From: Margaritifera margaritifera
Taxonomy: Eukaryota; Mollusca; Bivalvia; Unionida; Margaritiferidae
Length of the DNA: 64,000 bases
Direction of reading: 5' to 3'
Assembly: GCA_029931535.1 (NCBI GenBank)
Contig: JAQPZY010001164.1
Location: 478,501-542,500 of the forward strand
Below are positions 10,902 through 23,519 of the stretch, one piece after another (within the stretch, counting starts at the first letter, position 1; the number at the start of each line of letters is the position of its first letter). The notes under the pieces were generated by a model. The model did no database searches and had not been told where the DNA came from. It was given only the letters and a program-made list of their open reading frames with translations. Position numbers and translations under genes: made by a program.

Positions 10902-10960
10902 AACCCTCTTCAGGGCCACCCAGTTCATAAACAGAGATATACTGCTCCAGAAACAGAGAT
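10902..10960 (+). terminator. Degenerate histone-type 3' stem-loop
   Basis: AACCCTCTTCAGGGCC followed by ACCCAGTT. The four inner pairs (CCCT/AGGG) are intact; the two outer pairs are lost by G-to-A changes. Downstream AGAAACAGAGATATACT is repeated and purine-rich, and matches the downstream block of the other copies. Confidence 0.6.
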
Positions 10961-11214
10961 ATACTACTCAATTATTGAAAAAATATGTTTATCTTTGTGT
11001 GTATTTTTGTCTTTCACAACTAAAACTTAAACCCTCTCTCCGTTCTTCTGTCTTGTGTGTGATGTAAGCACTTCTAATCTTTTGTGTGCGATAGTATGAA
11101 AATATGTGTGTGTATGTGTGTATAGTGTGTGAGCATTCCTACTTTTTACTCTTCTTACACTCCATGGGTGATAGTATATAAGTATGTTTGTATGTTTAGT
11201 GTGTAAGTACTCCT

Positions 11215-12017
11215 ACCCTTTTCGTTAGTTAGTAAGTGTAGGTATTGGTCAGTCAAAATGAGATAAGTGGGTATTGGTCGGTCAAAATGAGATGAGTGGG
11301 TGCTTGTAAGTCAAGACGACGTATTCCTTAGTATGTGTGGGTATTCGTAAGTTGATGACTGGGTGTTGGTCAGTAGTTGTGGGTGCTGATAAATTAAACA
11401 TGGTATTGGTCAGTAGGTGTGGGTGCTGATCAATCAAACGGCGTATTGGTTAGAAAGTGTAGGTATTGGTCAGTCATACGGTGTATTGGTTAGTACGTGT
11501 GAGTGATGGTCAGTTAAACGGCATGTTGATTTGTAAAATGATGAAAGTTTTTCACCTTACATTTTCCCTTGAGACCAATGTAAATGTTTAATTCCTCTTT
11601 TCCCCAGACTCCACTCACATGTTAATCCTATGGATATTTTTACATGGAATCCCCATTGACCTCAGATTCCCACGCACTTGTTAAACTTATGGATATGTTT
11701 AACATTGTCTTTTCCCTTGACGCCAGCGTACCATTTTTGTATCTAAAACGGCAATAATACATGGGGTCAAAGAGAAATCTAATGTTATTTTCATAACATT
11801 TCCCCCTGACCCCAGACTCTCACTCATATGTTATAGGAGTAATGTTACATTCCCCTTAACCCCAGATTCCCACTCATGTTAAACCTATCAACATTTTAAC
11901 ATGGAATTCCCACTGACCCCATACTCCCCTCCCCTACTTTCAAGCTGGCAACCCTAAGGTTAATTCCCACTGACCCCAGAGTGGCGATATGACCACAATG
12001 TAGACCCCTATACGACT
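11215..12017 (-). repeat. Right terminal inverted repeat of Polinton relic 1
   Basis: It contains the 'ggtattggtc agtcaaa' minisatellite (11225-11540) and the 'cactgacccc agactcccac' sub-repeats (11580-12000). Both are reverse complements of the left TIR. It ends in ACT at 12017, followed by the duplication TGCGAT. Confidence 0.85.
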
Positions 12018-12023
12018 TGCGAT

Positions 12024-14514
12024 GAAGGCTGATTAAAACTCATTGTACCTCCCACGCGCGAGCAAACACACACACACACACACACACACATACACACACA
12101 TCCGTACAAAAGGAGGTAGAGGGGAAGGAGGAATTTAGCCAACTACCTCTAAAAGGCTGTCTAAATTGGCCTTCATAGATAGATATATATGTGGGTAGAT
12201 GGGTGGGTGGGTGGGTTGATAGATGGATGGATTGATTTATGGATGGGCAGGTTTTACCATACAGACCCAGCACATATAGTCATAATATATTTGCGCATAT
12301 AAAGTACAGACTCCATTTTCGAAACAATATATGTATACATGAAGGTACATGGAGGACTATGCTTAAAGGAAAGCTATTCATGAAAGCTATTAACAATATA
12401 TTACTTCTTTCTAGCATAATTTCGCAAATTGGTACCATTTTATAATTTTCAAGTATAATGTGAAAGAAATTCAAAATTACATTCACAGATTTTGAAAATC
12501 AACACCACGTGTATTCTAATCTTCGAATGTTTTATGTGCAAATACCGTGATATATATATCGATGAAACAGAAGTTCATTTTGGAAATAGAGCACACAAAC
12601 TGTCCGCCTATGCAAGAGATAAGTGTAGAAATTTATTATCAAATTCGTCAGTCGAAATTTGGAATACTGCTACTTTATATAAATTATTACCGTATATGTT
12701 CGTGTGCTAGTCAAAACCAACTTTACACAGCGTATATCCAGCTCTGCTGCCATATGGTGCACCAGGAGATCAGGGTCTACACTGCTCATTTTGCATATGA
12801 TTTCAAGCGAAAAGCAGCTACTCTCATCTACCTATGTATTATGCGACGACAGATCGGGGTCTACACGTTTCCATTTGTGTACGAGTTACACATGGACAAT
12901 ATTCTGAGGAAAGAACTGATCGCTCAAGTAACCACTATATTATTTTCATTGTTTATTAACAAATAAGCCATATATTTCAGACTTCATATTAAAAATGGAC
13001 AAATAATATGTGTTTGTTATTCTTCCTCATCAAAGTATTTTGAAGTTTCGTCCTTGATTGTCTTCTTTATCTGGTGATTACTTTAGTTACATATAAAACA
13101 ATTTCTCACTAAATTTGCCCATCTTATTATGGCAGGTGTCCCAAGTTTATTGTGAAACTCTATAGCAGATTTTGTTCGTATAATGTTTGTTTTTTTCTCT
13201 TTTTTCTTGTCTTTTTTTGTGGTAAGGATTGCAAGCAGTTGGCAGATGACTATTACTTTAGAGACAGGATTTGAAATATTTCTTTCGCGATCTACATCAA
13301 AAATCGTTACTACCGGGTCTACTTTCGGATGTCGCTTGATCATTTTTTTTATAACCATCAAGATTTGTGCAAAATACTGACATCCTTCGCGACCAAACGT
13401 GTTATACACAACATTTACTATTACTTAATATTTCCTCAAAATGTCACATTCTTAGCTACAAACTTCAACAACTTGACTATTTAAAAAAAACTTTTTCAAA
13501 AATGGCGTTAGTTGCATTACAATGAACACCCACCAGAAGGAATTAATGTTATCAAAAAAAAGAAATCCCTTTATTTGCAAACAGGCAAGTTAAATGCATC
13601 GTATTTAGAATTTACAAGTGAACAAAATCCCATTAGATATAAGTATTAACTAAAAAGAACAAGTAAACAAATCAGCCGAAATTTCGTTGTGGTAAGGTCC
13701 TGAGCTACGTTATCTAATCCCTACTGTGTAATCTTTAAACAGCGATTATACTGGCGAAGAGTTACCATAAACCGATAACAGAAACAAATATCAGATTATA
13801 TTTTACTTGACTACAACAAATAAAAATGTCAAGTTCTAGTTATTTTCTCTGTAATTATTCCGGAACGAAGAAAATTAGACCGTAAGTAAGTAAGATTTTT
13901 ATTATAGTGACATGTGCATACAATATATTAAAATACATTACACAGCACAAATGAAAAGTAACACCCTGCCAAATGGAGGTAAGACGTCACTTAAAGTTTG
14001 CATATATATCAGAATATTTTATGTAAGGGTGCAAACATTGTCCTTTGATAAACCATTGTTGTTCCTTTGTCAATGATGTGAACATTTATTTTACAGTGGA
14101 ATCAAACTATAGTCTCCAGACACATTTCATGGTTAAGATACTGGGAATAAGATAAATAATAAAACGTGCGGTATCGTTCACATATACCAACAATCTTTTG
14201 CGGGATCTTTTGCTTCTTTCTTCTAATAATCAAAGATTTCAAAAGCAATGGTACGTTTCTTCTAGGTTAAATCTTAACGTTGTTATCACTCTTTACATTT
14301 TTCATGTTGAGTCAGTTAGAGTGACCTTCCTTCAGTGAAGTTGCTTCCCTTACCCAAGCATATTCTGAATTTCTCTTTCACGTTTTCGTCAAAACAGGCA
14401 AGTTATAATGTCAAATGCTTGCTATTTGTTTAGATGAACGAGAATAACTGTCCATTGTTGTTGAATGAGAAGTATATGATTAAGAACGTCCTTGACCTTC
14501 TAAGCAATGGTCAG
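12024..14514. other. Intergenic sequence between Polinton relics 1 and 2
   Basis: It holds a (CA)n microsatellite at about 12067-12102. A 139-codon plus frame (12547-12966) contains two imperfect copies of a 'gggtctacac' motif. A 108-codon minus frame (13083-13409) includes MYNTFGREGCQYF and a Lys-rich run. Neither frame is recognised and neither has convincing splice signals. No other feature is seen. Confidence 0.5.
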
Positions 14515-14829
14515 TCAAAAATATTTACAAGATAATGGAATATAGGGCACTAATAACATGCCTAAAAGTTTTATAAGTGCAGTAGCTAAATTATTTAAAA
14601 TTCTAGTATTCTGGGTATTCATAAGTTCTAAAGTATTAAACATATTTGGTAATTTTCTGAAATATGTATCTATATATTTGACCCTTAGATCTGTATACAA
14701 TAAACATTCAAGTACAAAATTATATTCGTCTTCAAGGAGATTACAAATAGAACAAAGTCCATCATGAACTGGTTTATACAGTCTCGTCCATCTACCGGCT
14801 CCAACTTCGAATCTGTGAGAGGATACCAT
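14515..14829 (-). pseudogene. C-terminal tail of a non-LTR retrotransposon ORF2
   Basis: The frame starts SSHRFEVGAGRWTR and contains CSICNLLEDEYNFVLEC, the Cx2C...Cys zinc-binding tail that follows the reverse transcriptase in a group of LINEs common in molluscs, then YIDTYFRKLPNMF. The upstream part of the LINE is missing. The homology stops where the terminal repeat of Polinton relic 2 begins. Confidence 0.65.
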
Positions 14830-15720
14830 AAATGTAGGGGGATACCATGGGTATAACTATGACACTATGGATATAAGGGAAATTAACATTAGGCCGCCAT
14901 CTTGGACGTATGACACTACACTTGAGGTACGAGGGGAATTCCATGTTAAAAGTCAATAGATGTAACATTAGTACGACACTATAGGTACAAGGGGAATGGT
15001 AATATCAAAATGTAACACGAGATTTCACTTTGTACCCATAATTTATTTATTTATTTATTTTTTATGGGCGGGGGGGGGGGGTCAGTACTCAAATGCAACT
15101 ATCGGCAGAATTGGAATTCTAATGTTGAAAATTAACAGGAGATTTCCCTTAGAACCAAGAATTTTATTTTACCACATTCACACCTATACTTACTTAACCA
15201 ATAGGCCGTTTTGATTGACTAACACCAATATTTACTAACCAGTACGCCATTATGTCTGACCAACATCCAGTCAGCTACTGACCAATACCTACATTTACTA
15301 ACTTATACACCGTTTTGACTAACCAACACCTACATTTACTAACCAATACGCCGTTTTACTGACTAGCATCTACTCATCTACTGACCAACACCTACACTTA
15401 CTAACCAACATAAAGAGTCGGAGTGCTTACACATACACGAATATACTATCAGCAATGAAAATTGTAGGATTATTCACAAACTATACGCAAAAACATACTT
15501 ATATACTATCATACATGTAGTATAAGGAGAGAAAAGGGTAGGAGTACTAACACATGCACAAACATACTATCAATCCTGAAAAGGTTACAAATATTAACAA
15601 AATATACGCACATACATACTTATAAACTCTCATGCACGATGATATGAGTGATCACCCCCCCCCCCCCACACACCCCCCCCCCCCCCACACACACACATTC
15701 AAAAGATTTAAGTTTCAGCT
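14830..15720 (+). repeat. Terminal repeat of Polinton relic 2
   Basis: It carries the 'ggggaattcc atgttaaaa' sub-repeats, the 'accaacacct acacttacta' minisatellite (15185-15410) and 'aacatactat c' repeats (15430-15640), matching the inner and outer parts of the relic 1 right TIR. It also has a G run at 15068-15080 and C runs at 15653-15686. Confidence 0.75.
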
Positions 15721-15779
15721 GTGAAAGACATGCACAGAGACATAACAAAAATGTTTGGCAATGATTGAGTAGTATCTCT

Positions 15780-15814
15780 ATTTCTGAGAAAACTGGGTTG
15801 CCCTGAAAAGGGCG
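15780..15814 (-). terminator. Histone-type 3' stem-loop (minus strand)
   Basis: Read on the minus strand: CGCCCTTTTCAGGGCA (15814-15799), five perfect stem pairs around a TTTC loop, followed by ACCCAGTTTTCTCAGAAATA. The last part is the purine-rich downstream block, then AGAGATACTACTCAAT, which is shared with relics 1 and 3. Confidence 0.7.
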
Positions 15815-15819
15815 ATTGG

Positions 15820-16388
15820 AGTTAGCCCTGAAATGAGCTAGGACTGTTTTGGCATCACTCATTTTAGTGGCCGCATCTCCCAGGCCGGGCGCCTCAGGCA
15901 ACACACTGCTGGCTCCGTCTGGCTGCACCCCACAGATTAATGGACACAAAGAGGTTAAAGTGAAGTCAATGGAGGTAAATAATGGTCACACAAGTCTTTA
16001 TATCATTCCTCCAAGAGCATCTCGTCTGGGATGACAATCCATTATTCTTCTAGATACTCTTCCAACTTTTCTTAGAGACTCATCATCAAACATTGGTTGT
16101 GTTGTTTTAGACTAGGACGATCGATTTGACAATCATGACAATGTTCTCTGGTCAGGAATGTGATTCTTTCGGCCAAGTGGCGAGTATAACAGGACACTAA
16201 GTGTTGTATAACAGGACACTAAGTGTTGTATAACAGGACACTAAGTGTTGTTCATGGTATGCCAATCGTGACGTCATGACTGTACCTTTATCTTCATCTT
16301 CTTCTCTGTTTGGAGTCTGTGACTGTTGTACTATCTGTTGTGGACAGAAAACTTCATCTTCAGCTATATACATGACTTTACGTTCCAT
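15820..16388 (-). pseudogene. Polinton terminal gene on the capsid side, unknown
   Basis: It starts MERKVMYIAEDEVFCPQQ shortly downstream of the capsid gene (stop at 16420) and would run to the stem-loop at 15814. A 22-bp unit (GTATAACAGGACACTAAGTG plus TT) is repeated exactly three times at 16184-16249 and disrupts the frame. The 3' part is homologous to the end of the right-terminal gene of relic 1. No known motif. Confidence 0.4.
16184..16249. repeat. 3 x 22-bp perfect tandem repeat
   Basis: Units at 16184-16205, 16206-16227 and 16228-16249 are identical, so this is a recent expansion inside an old pseudogene. Confidence 0.9.
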
Positions 16389-16419
16389 GTTTCGTTTAAA
16401 TAGTCTAGGATCACGTGTC

Positions 16420-17685
16420 TTAGAGTGTTGATTTCCAGGCTATCAGGCTATTATAAAATTCTGCATTCAAGATCACGTTTACTGTGTTCACGAGAGCCAA
16501 TGTAACTAAAGTTCTACACGGAGTTGGCCTAATTTTATAGGTACGAAATGTCCCTCGTCGCTGCATTGGTCTGGACTGAAATCAAATCCCCAGAAACAAT
16601 ATCCACCTGCATCATCGTCGTACGAAATTCCGTGGTACTGTTGGTTCCTAATTGTTATGTGGCTTCAAACAGAGTCAAGTAAGATTTAAAGTAATTTTTC
16701 GGGACAACGTTAGGTTCAAAACGTCTGGTACACAACGTCTGAGTTTCTCTGATGACTTCTGTCTTGGACACGTTGAAGTGTTGGAACTGGAAAGGGTTTT
16801 GATCAATAGTTCCATTAAAGGCAGCATTGCTGACGATGCAAATGAACAAATGTTTAGGCAGTTGACCTTGGAAGACATGATCTTTGATCTTGGATCAGTG
16901 TCCAGAGGCAATGGTAAAGGGTTTGACTTGCACTCGTCGTATATGCTACTTGACTGTATTTGTCGTCAGAGCTTGACTGGTGTCATTTACCACTTTAGGC
17001 AAGACTTCCACGCGTAGTAGGTTTAGCCTGGTTTCTTCGATGTTAGTTTTGTATTCGTTAGAATTCCCTATTAAATGGAACACGGAACTACTCCGATTCA
17101 GTCCCAGACGTACATCCACACCATTCAACGAATACTTGTCTTGCAAACACATGTCCAAGTGGAAAGGATCCATCATTTGTAAACTGTGTCCTTGTTTGAT
17201 TTTCTTTTGGCGGTCGTTAAAGCCAACATTGTGAGGATCGTCATCTTCTGTCAATTTTGTGTGTTTAAGGCACCCAAGGTGTCAGAGATTCCACACCATC
17301 GATACATCGAGGTGCGTGTTCTTGGCTTTTTTCGAATGTTAGTAGATTCTCGAGGTAAGCTCGGTAAGGGTAAGTGTCTATGCTGCTGCTAACCAGTTTG
17401 TTGTTCAAGTACAGATCCACTTCGCTTAGAAATGAAAGGATGAAATTGTTGATGGAATGGTGTTAACAGGTTTGAGAACTTTGACATTCAGGTACAAGTA
17501 ACTGTTATTCAGATCGATGTTATCTTCGGTTTATCCTTTGCTTTCAAGCTCGATAGGAGCTGATATGGTCAAAGATGACACGGGATGAGATTCTACCCAC
17601 TGGGTTTCTTACATTGTCATCATCGTTGGGTGGGAAACAGATCGAGTTCTGTTTTTGGACATTTGCAAGAATCTCTGTGCGTCAT
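16420..17685 (-). pseudogene. Polinton major capsid protein (double jelly-roll), decayed
   Basis: About 422 codons from ATG 17685 to a TAA at 16420, close to the family length. Family landmarks in order: SCKCPKTELDLFPTQ (N-terminus), QWVESHPVSSLTISAPIEL (17.6 kb), DLNNSYLYLNVKVL, DTYPYRAYLENLLTF (17.35 kb), DPFHLDMCLQDKYSLNGVD (17.15 kb), HIRRVQVKPFTIASG (16.93 kb), SNAAFNGTIDQNPFQFQHF (16.83 kb), WGFDFSPDQ and GHFVPIKLGQLRVEL (16.55 kb). These match the F54H12.2-like protein family, identified in the literature as the Polinton capsid protein. At least four in-frame stops and several frameshifts show it is dead. Confidence 0.9.
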
Positions 17686-17824
17686 TTTTCTTTTTTAGTA
17701 ATAAAAACGTCCAAAGCTCGGACCGTATTTCATTTCTTATTTCTTTTATGGTCGTGTCTATGAGGCCTGAAGGGCTTTTAATGTATCTTTCTTCTTTGTC
17801 CTTGCTGAGGCGTAGAAGATGAAT

Positions 17825-18129
17825 TTAATGCATTGAACAGGATTGTGAAGAGAATTTATATGGGTGTATCTGCGACCAGGGAGTTCTTTTCATGTTTTGA
17901 TCAACACATTTGATTCCTGCTTTCATGAATGCTAGTTTGGGACTTTGCTTGTCGATGAACACGTTTTGGAGAAATTCGTTTCCTTGAGTCAAGGTAATTT
18001 TTTTAAAACACACAATCCTCGAGTCATCTTTAGTTTTAAGATGGGTGCCACCGTACGAAAGACCGATTTTAACATGTCTCCCAAACCATGACCTCGTTAT
18101 CGAACTACTCTTCGATACGCAGGATACAT
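17825..18129 (-). pseudogene. Polinton small basic GxGLG protein (minor capsid / membrane-active type)
   Basis: It starts MYPAYRRVVR, an in-frame stop, then RGHGLGDMLKSVFRTVAPIL. This is the glycine-plus-amphipathic-helix signature of the small protein encoded beside the capsid genes in Polintons. After a frameshift near 18005 the C-terminal part follows (GNEFLQNVFIDKQSPKLAF). It lies between the penton gene (upstream) and the capsid gene (downstream). The assignment rests on the signature and gene order. Confidence 0.65.
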
Positions 18130-18139
18130 GATTTAATTC

Positions 18140-19024
18140 AGTCGAGAATCGTTTTCGAAAATGTAGTTTTATGGTGACTTGTCCTTTAAAGAATGGAATA
18201 TTTTGTTTAAGATCTCTTTTATGCTAATATTTACACTGGCAAACTTAGATTTACTGACAGGAAGATTATGAGGATGTACGCATTATCAGTGAACGTGATA
18301 CGTGTTTCCTCCTTCGTCGTATGAAACTAATGAATAATTCACTTTTAAAGGAATGACTTTCAACAACAATATATCTCTCATAATTTGTACTTGACGATAT
18401 CAGAGTACACAAACATCTGATTCAGTCCTTCGTTCAATTCGATAGGGTAGGGAAAATACTTGAGGAATCGGTTATTGTTGTTGATGATGACTTTTAACTG
18501 TGGTGCTATATTCGTGTTTCCACCCAGCATATCAAACACACTGGGAGAAAAGGTGATGGAAAGCATTTTGCTGTCGGGGAAATCCAATTTGAGACGATGA
18601 GTAGGTGGATCGCACTAGATCTGTACACGTCTGTTGGTTTTCTCCACTGCTTTGCCAAATTCGTCATTGAAAATAGTTTAAATCGTTTCGAGGTGATATC
18701 GGGGATTACAATAATATCCTGCAGGAATCCTCATGTCATCGATAGATGGTGCTTCTTTTATATCTTAAAAACAAGGATCATTTCAGTCCAAGTATTCCTG
18801 GACTTGTTTGTTAGGTATTTCTACGACGGAAGTGATTTACTCTGTGGTAATATTCAAGACCTGGGTGGGATTAACGATTTATCATAGAGCCACTTCCCAG
18901 TAAGCCCTCGTGCAATTATTGGATGGACTGAGGAACATTTTAATGCGAACCAACATAATTTGTTGTTGGAAAACACATCCATAGCACTCTCACTATGTAA
19001 TGTTAAATAAAATTGGTTATTCAT
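18140..19024 (-). pseudogene. Polinton penton (minor capsid) protein, decayed
   Basis: It starts MNNQFYLTLHSESAMDVFS, the usual N-terminus of the Polinton penton base. Later pieces: GKWEVALYDKSL (shifted frames, 18.88 kb), RIPAGYYCNP (18.72 kb), SITFSPSVFDMLGG (18.54 kb), LNQMFVYSDIVKYK (18.39 kb) and PVSKSKFASVNISIKE (18.24 kb). About 295 codons. Stops and shifts throughout. Its ATG overlaps the stop of the preceding ORF. Confidence 0.8.
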
Positions 19025-19274
19025 AGTTCGTTGGTACTTTTCTCAGAGGAGCCATTCGATGTGAAATGAGAGTTTCAGAGGATTCATGTGACTGGATGAG
19101 TTCGAACTGGCGTCAATCTCTGCTCCAACTACACATTAGAGCACAATGATCTGGCAAAGTAAAGGCCGATTTGATTTTTATGGACACGTTCTCCGCACAA
19201 AATCCACTATGGTTGTTGGTTTTGTAGTTTTGTAGAGATAAACTCAGAGAAGGGGATGAAGTGTTTAACAGCAT
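19020..19274 (-). pseudogene. ORF upstream of the penton gene, unknown
   Basis: It starts MLLNTSSPSLSLSLQNY and runs about 84 codons with one internal stop, ending TNYE-stop, where the stop codon overlaps the penton ATG. The stretch 19275-19750 upstream has further minus-strand coding-like pieces (AIYPTGRQYYFVSHDK) that I cannot assign. They probably are another decayed Polinton gene. Confidence 0.4.
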
Positions 19275-19756
19275 GTTTGTGACTTCTACTTCATTTTTTA
19301 GTCGTTGACTTGTGATGCTGCAATCCAGAAATCAAAACCGCGCGGATATCCTTTCAAACGAACTTTGACTTCTTGGATAGCATGTTTTTGCACTTACGTG
19401 TTCTTTGATCGAATATGCTTATATATTGTACACGTCGTCGTCTTTCTTGGTCACTCGTTGTAACTCGAGAAGTAAAAATTCCTTTTAACAATTCCACCTT
19501 TCATATCTTCCATTTTATAGACAGGTTAGTCACGTCCACGCACTTGTCATGCGACACGAAATAATACTGTCGTCCAGTTGGGTAAATAGCCTTTGTCAAA
19601 AGTGCATTTTGCTTCCAATCCGAACCCAATCTCTGGTGTTTAACACGTTTTGAGGTGTCACTTCTTCTGGAGTAATTCTGATGGTACGACTGATTGTTAG
19701 CTTTGACCAGAGGTGAATTACAGAAGACCTGGCGGTCATGGAATGGACGATCTAAA

Positions 19757-20400
<644 letters not shown>

Positions 20401-20945
20401 GTTTGTCACAAAGAAATTAAAAATAGATTGATGCACTTTAAATATGAGGTGATTCTCACGCACCCTATTACACGACTAGGATAAAAGCCAGATTTTTTAA
20501 GGATATTTTTGGGAACCTATTGATTAATTCTAACACATCTAAAATGAAAAAGACAAATATTGCGTGTTGCATCACCTTGTTTATGTTGTCAATAATTTTA
20601 ATGGCATTTTCTTGAAAGTATCAATCACATTTTTTGATTTGTCAAGAATATCTTTCTTTATTAACTAATGACTTTTTATCTTCTTCATTATTTAATCTTT
20701 AAATTTCTTTCAATATTATTTGATGGTCAGCAATTGATTTAGGCAAAATAATTGATAATCATTAATATTTTCATGATTGTTAATACCGAATGTCGATGGT
20801 TTTCTCTGATCGGTATCACAAGTACATACTATCCTCTTTCTTTATTGTCTGCCATAAAATTTGTTTTAATCAGGAATACTTGATATGAATTATATATTAA
20901 AGTATTTCCTCAAAAACAATACAGTCGTATGGTGTAAAATGAAAT

Positions 20946-21368
20946 TTAATATTTGAATAGTTTGTTCAGAGTTAATCCGATCCCGAACAACATATATAAT
21001 ATGATTGATTTGTTACCATGTTTTCTCAATTCCTGGCATAATTTATTATAGAGGATAACAATTATATTTGTGTTTGTTTGTGTAATTACTATATGATGTA
21101 CAATATGTTTTTCCAACACCAGAATATAAACAATTAACAAAGGAATTGCAATTATGCAAAATATTATTACTTCACTTTCATTAATAATGTTGTGCTTTGT
21201 AACATTTGATAATTTTATGTCAGGTAATATAATTTGTCGTTTTTTGTATTTTTTATATTCTATAAATATTTTAGCTTTCTTTATTTCATAGTCACCAATA
21301 ACAGGTTTATTAATATGAAAGAACTTATAAATCTTGCTAATATACACATGAGAAACATCTACTAACAA
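20946..21368 (-). pseudogene. Membrane protein fragment in the AT-rich block
   Basis: A 140-codon frame with one clear hydrophobic helix (VIIFCIIAIPLLIVYILVL) preceded by a Lys/Tyr-rich soluble part (IEYKKYKKRQIILPDIKLSN) and followed by a second weaker hydrophobic part at the C-terminus. It could be the C-terminal end of the series of minus-strand fragments above it. Family unknown. Confidence 0.35.
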
Positions 21369-21489
21369 CCTATCGGTTGAAATATCATGACCCTATATAT
21401 TATTATCGTGTAATTTTTTTAAATCTAAATATTTTTTACTGGACGAATACCACTTTAATTGGCAAAAATCCATTGATTAGTTATTTTTG

Positions 21490-23390
21490 TCTGTGACTGA
21501 TAAAGCATATTATACGTCTGTCCTTAGAGGATTCATTACCAATCATTCATTATTCATGTCATTAGTGGTCAAAGATCGATCCTTATCTGTGTATTGTGTT
21601 CTTATGAGACAATTTATTTGACACTTGTTAAAAATAAGTTTAGTTGTAAAAGGCTTCAGCATAACGCTTACATGTTTTAGTTATTGTTTTTGAATGAACT
21701 TTTTTCAATTAAACCGAGATTTGTATTAATAATATATCTTTTTTAAGATCAATAGGTACATCAGTTTTATAAACAACATCAACTAATACGTTACTATTTG
21801 ACTTGATTAGAGCTGATGGTTTTCGATAATATAATTAATGTACTTGATGTTGAATATCGAATCTGTTTAACTTATATCCATAACATCTTTTATATACTGA
21901 AGAGAATAGTATAGGATTTGACTTTTCACTAATATCTTTGACAATATATTGATACAAATCGTTGACTTTATCATATTGTTGTGATATAATTAAACTAATT
22001 AAATACAGGATAACATTCAATATAATTGAAATCGCTTGTATAAGCTTTATTGCTATATACACCCATACATTCTGGTTTATTTGAATACTCATCAAAATAG
22101 CCACATAATGGTCAAATTTGTTTTTGTTTTTTATTTTCCAAGGCTGGTCGATTATAACGAGACATATGTGTCTTGTTTATCAAACCATCGTAAAAGTCGT
22201 TATCTGTTTTGTGATATAATTAAAAGTGTTGTTCATCAATATAAATATAGGTATCATCAATAGCCAATCTGTCTGGCCCACTGATAAAAATATATGAGTT
22301 ATTTTTATTATGTAACTACATTATCATAAATTCCATTTTGAAGTTTTAAATTAAGTGTATATTTAAGTTCTCTATTATATCAAATGATAAATGACACAAT
22401 ACTTTCTTTATTGTATACTAATGTGATAAACTCTTGCTCTTTTATTTTTTCGATAATAGCTTGTTTTATATCGTTATCATTTTGAATAAAAATTGGTTCA
22501 TTAGAGTGTATGTCTGTCTCTAATATAATATTTATTTGATACTTTAATATTTAAAATTTCATTTTTTAATTAATATTGTGTTTCCAAATTACTTGTTCAA
22601 GTGACTTGATATTATTATTCATTTCATTTATCGTGTTTATTATACATATACATATGCAAGTTTGATGGAATTACATTTCTTTTAGATTTTTGACACTTGT
22701 GTCCAAATGTTACACAAACACACAATGATAAGTTGAATTGTTTGAAGAAAATCAGCGATTTATTTATACTCAATCCAAAGTTATCTGTTTTATAATCAAG
22801 TCAACATACGGCACATAATGATTCCCCTTTATTGAGTGTAACATTTTTATATCTTCTCTTCTTCATACACCTTTCAAATATTGGTGTAAATGTTTTTATT
22901 ATAAGATCAATATAACAACAATTTTTTTTCAAGTTGTCAATATATGTTTCAGATATATCAAATCTAATATATTTTGAATAAACACCATTTTCTATATTTG
23001 TTAAAAATAGCTCATGATCTATTAATCGTTCTGTGCTATTTATTTTTTGCTAATTTTACAAGATTCTTAACAATAATGCAATACATATAATGATTGAAAT
23101 CTTTATATTTCTACCTAAGATACTCATCTGTTGCCAACATCCTAACCAATACAAAAATAACTTGGAGTTATAATCATATATTCTTCTATCCTTACATTTC
23201 CTTGGAGTATAAACATTATCTGTTGAAATATTAACATGCAGCCTTTCTCTAATTTTATACGCATCATCTTTATTATAAAAAAAATGAAATTTTGAATTTG
23301 GATTCAGGTTCATTTTGTTTAGAAGGATCCCTATCATCTCTATCAAGTTGAGTACAAATTAACACCTCAACATCATAATTTGTTTTTTCG
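21490..23390 (-). pseudogene. Series of decayed minus-strand ORFs, Cys-containing, unknown
   Basis: Frames shift often, but long coding-like pieces remain. From high to low coordinate: YDEKTNYDVEVLICTQLDRD (23.38 kb), RKCKDRRIYDYNSKLFLYWL with a hydrophobic segment (23.15 kb), TERLIDHELFLTNIENG (23.02 kb), FERCMKKRRYKNVTLNKGE (22.85 kb), IIEKIKEQEFITLVYNKES (22.43 kb), YFDEYSNKPECMGVYSNKAY (22.08 kb) and NDLYQYIVKDISEKSNPIL (21.94 kb). They could derive from one large membrane-associated protein or several genes. No family recognised. Confidence 0.35.
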
Positions 23391-23413
23391 TCATACGGAC
23401 CACGTTTATTGTT

Positions 23414-23418
<5 letters not shown>

Positions 23419-23479
<61 letters not shown>
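23419..23479. repeat. (AT)n microsatellite
   Basis: About 60 bp of perfect AT inside the decayed minus-strand gene. Confidence 0.95.
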
Positions 23480-23482
<3 letters not shown>

Positions 23483-23519
23483 GTCCCCATTTATCCTGAT
23501 TGTTATGTTCTTCAAATAA

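Larger units (their letters stand above)
2828..12017 (+). mobile_element. Polinton/Maverick relic 1 (9.2 kb, complete ends)
   Basis: The ends are inverted. The left end begins AGTATTATAG; the right end, read on the minus strand, begins AGTCGTATAG, and the similarity continues inwards. The flanks are TGCAAT (2822-2827) and TGCGAT (12018-12023), a 6-bp target duplication with one mismatch. AG-type termini and 6-bp duplications are hallmarks of Polintons. Inside, in order: minus ORF, coiled-coil gene, zinc-knuckle gene (minus), PolB (+), BIR gene (+), basic ORFs (+) and a terminal gene with a histone-like 3' end. I found no integrase, packaging ATPase, protease or capsid gene, so this is a short, probably internally deleted copy. 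All genes carry stops and frameshifts. Confidence 0.88.

Noticed and set aside
12547..12966. 139-codon ORF between relics 1 and 2
   Set aside because: Three overlapping frames are open over the same stretch, the sequence has an internal imperfect duplication, and no domain is recognised.
13083..13409. 108-codon minus ORF with FGREGCQYF
   Set aside because: No recognised domain, a Lys-rich low-complexity run, and no splice or promoter evidence.
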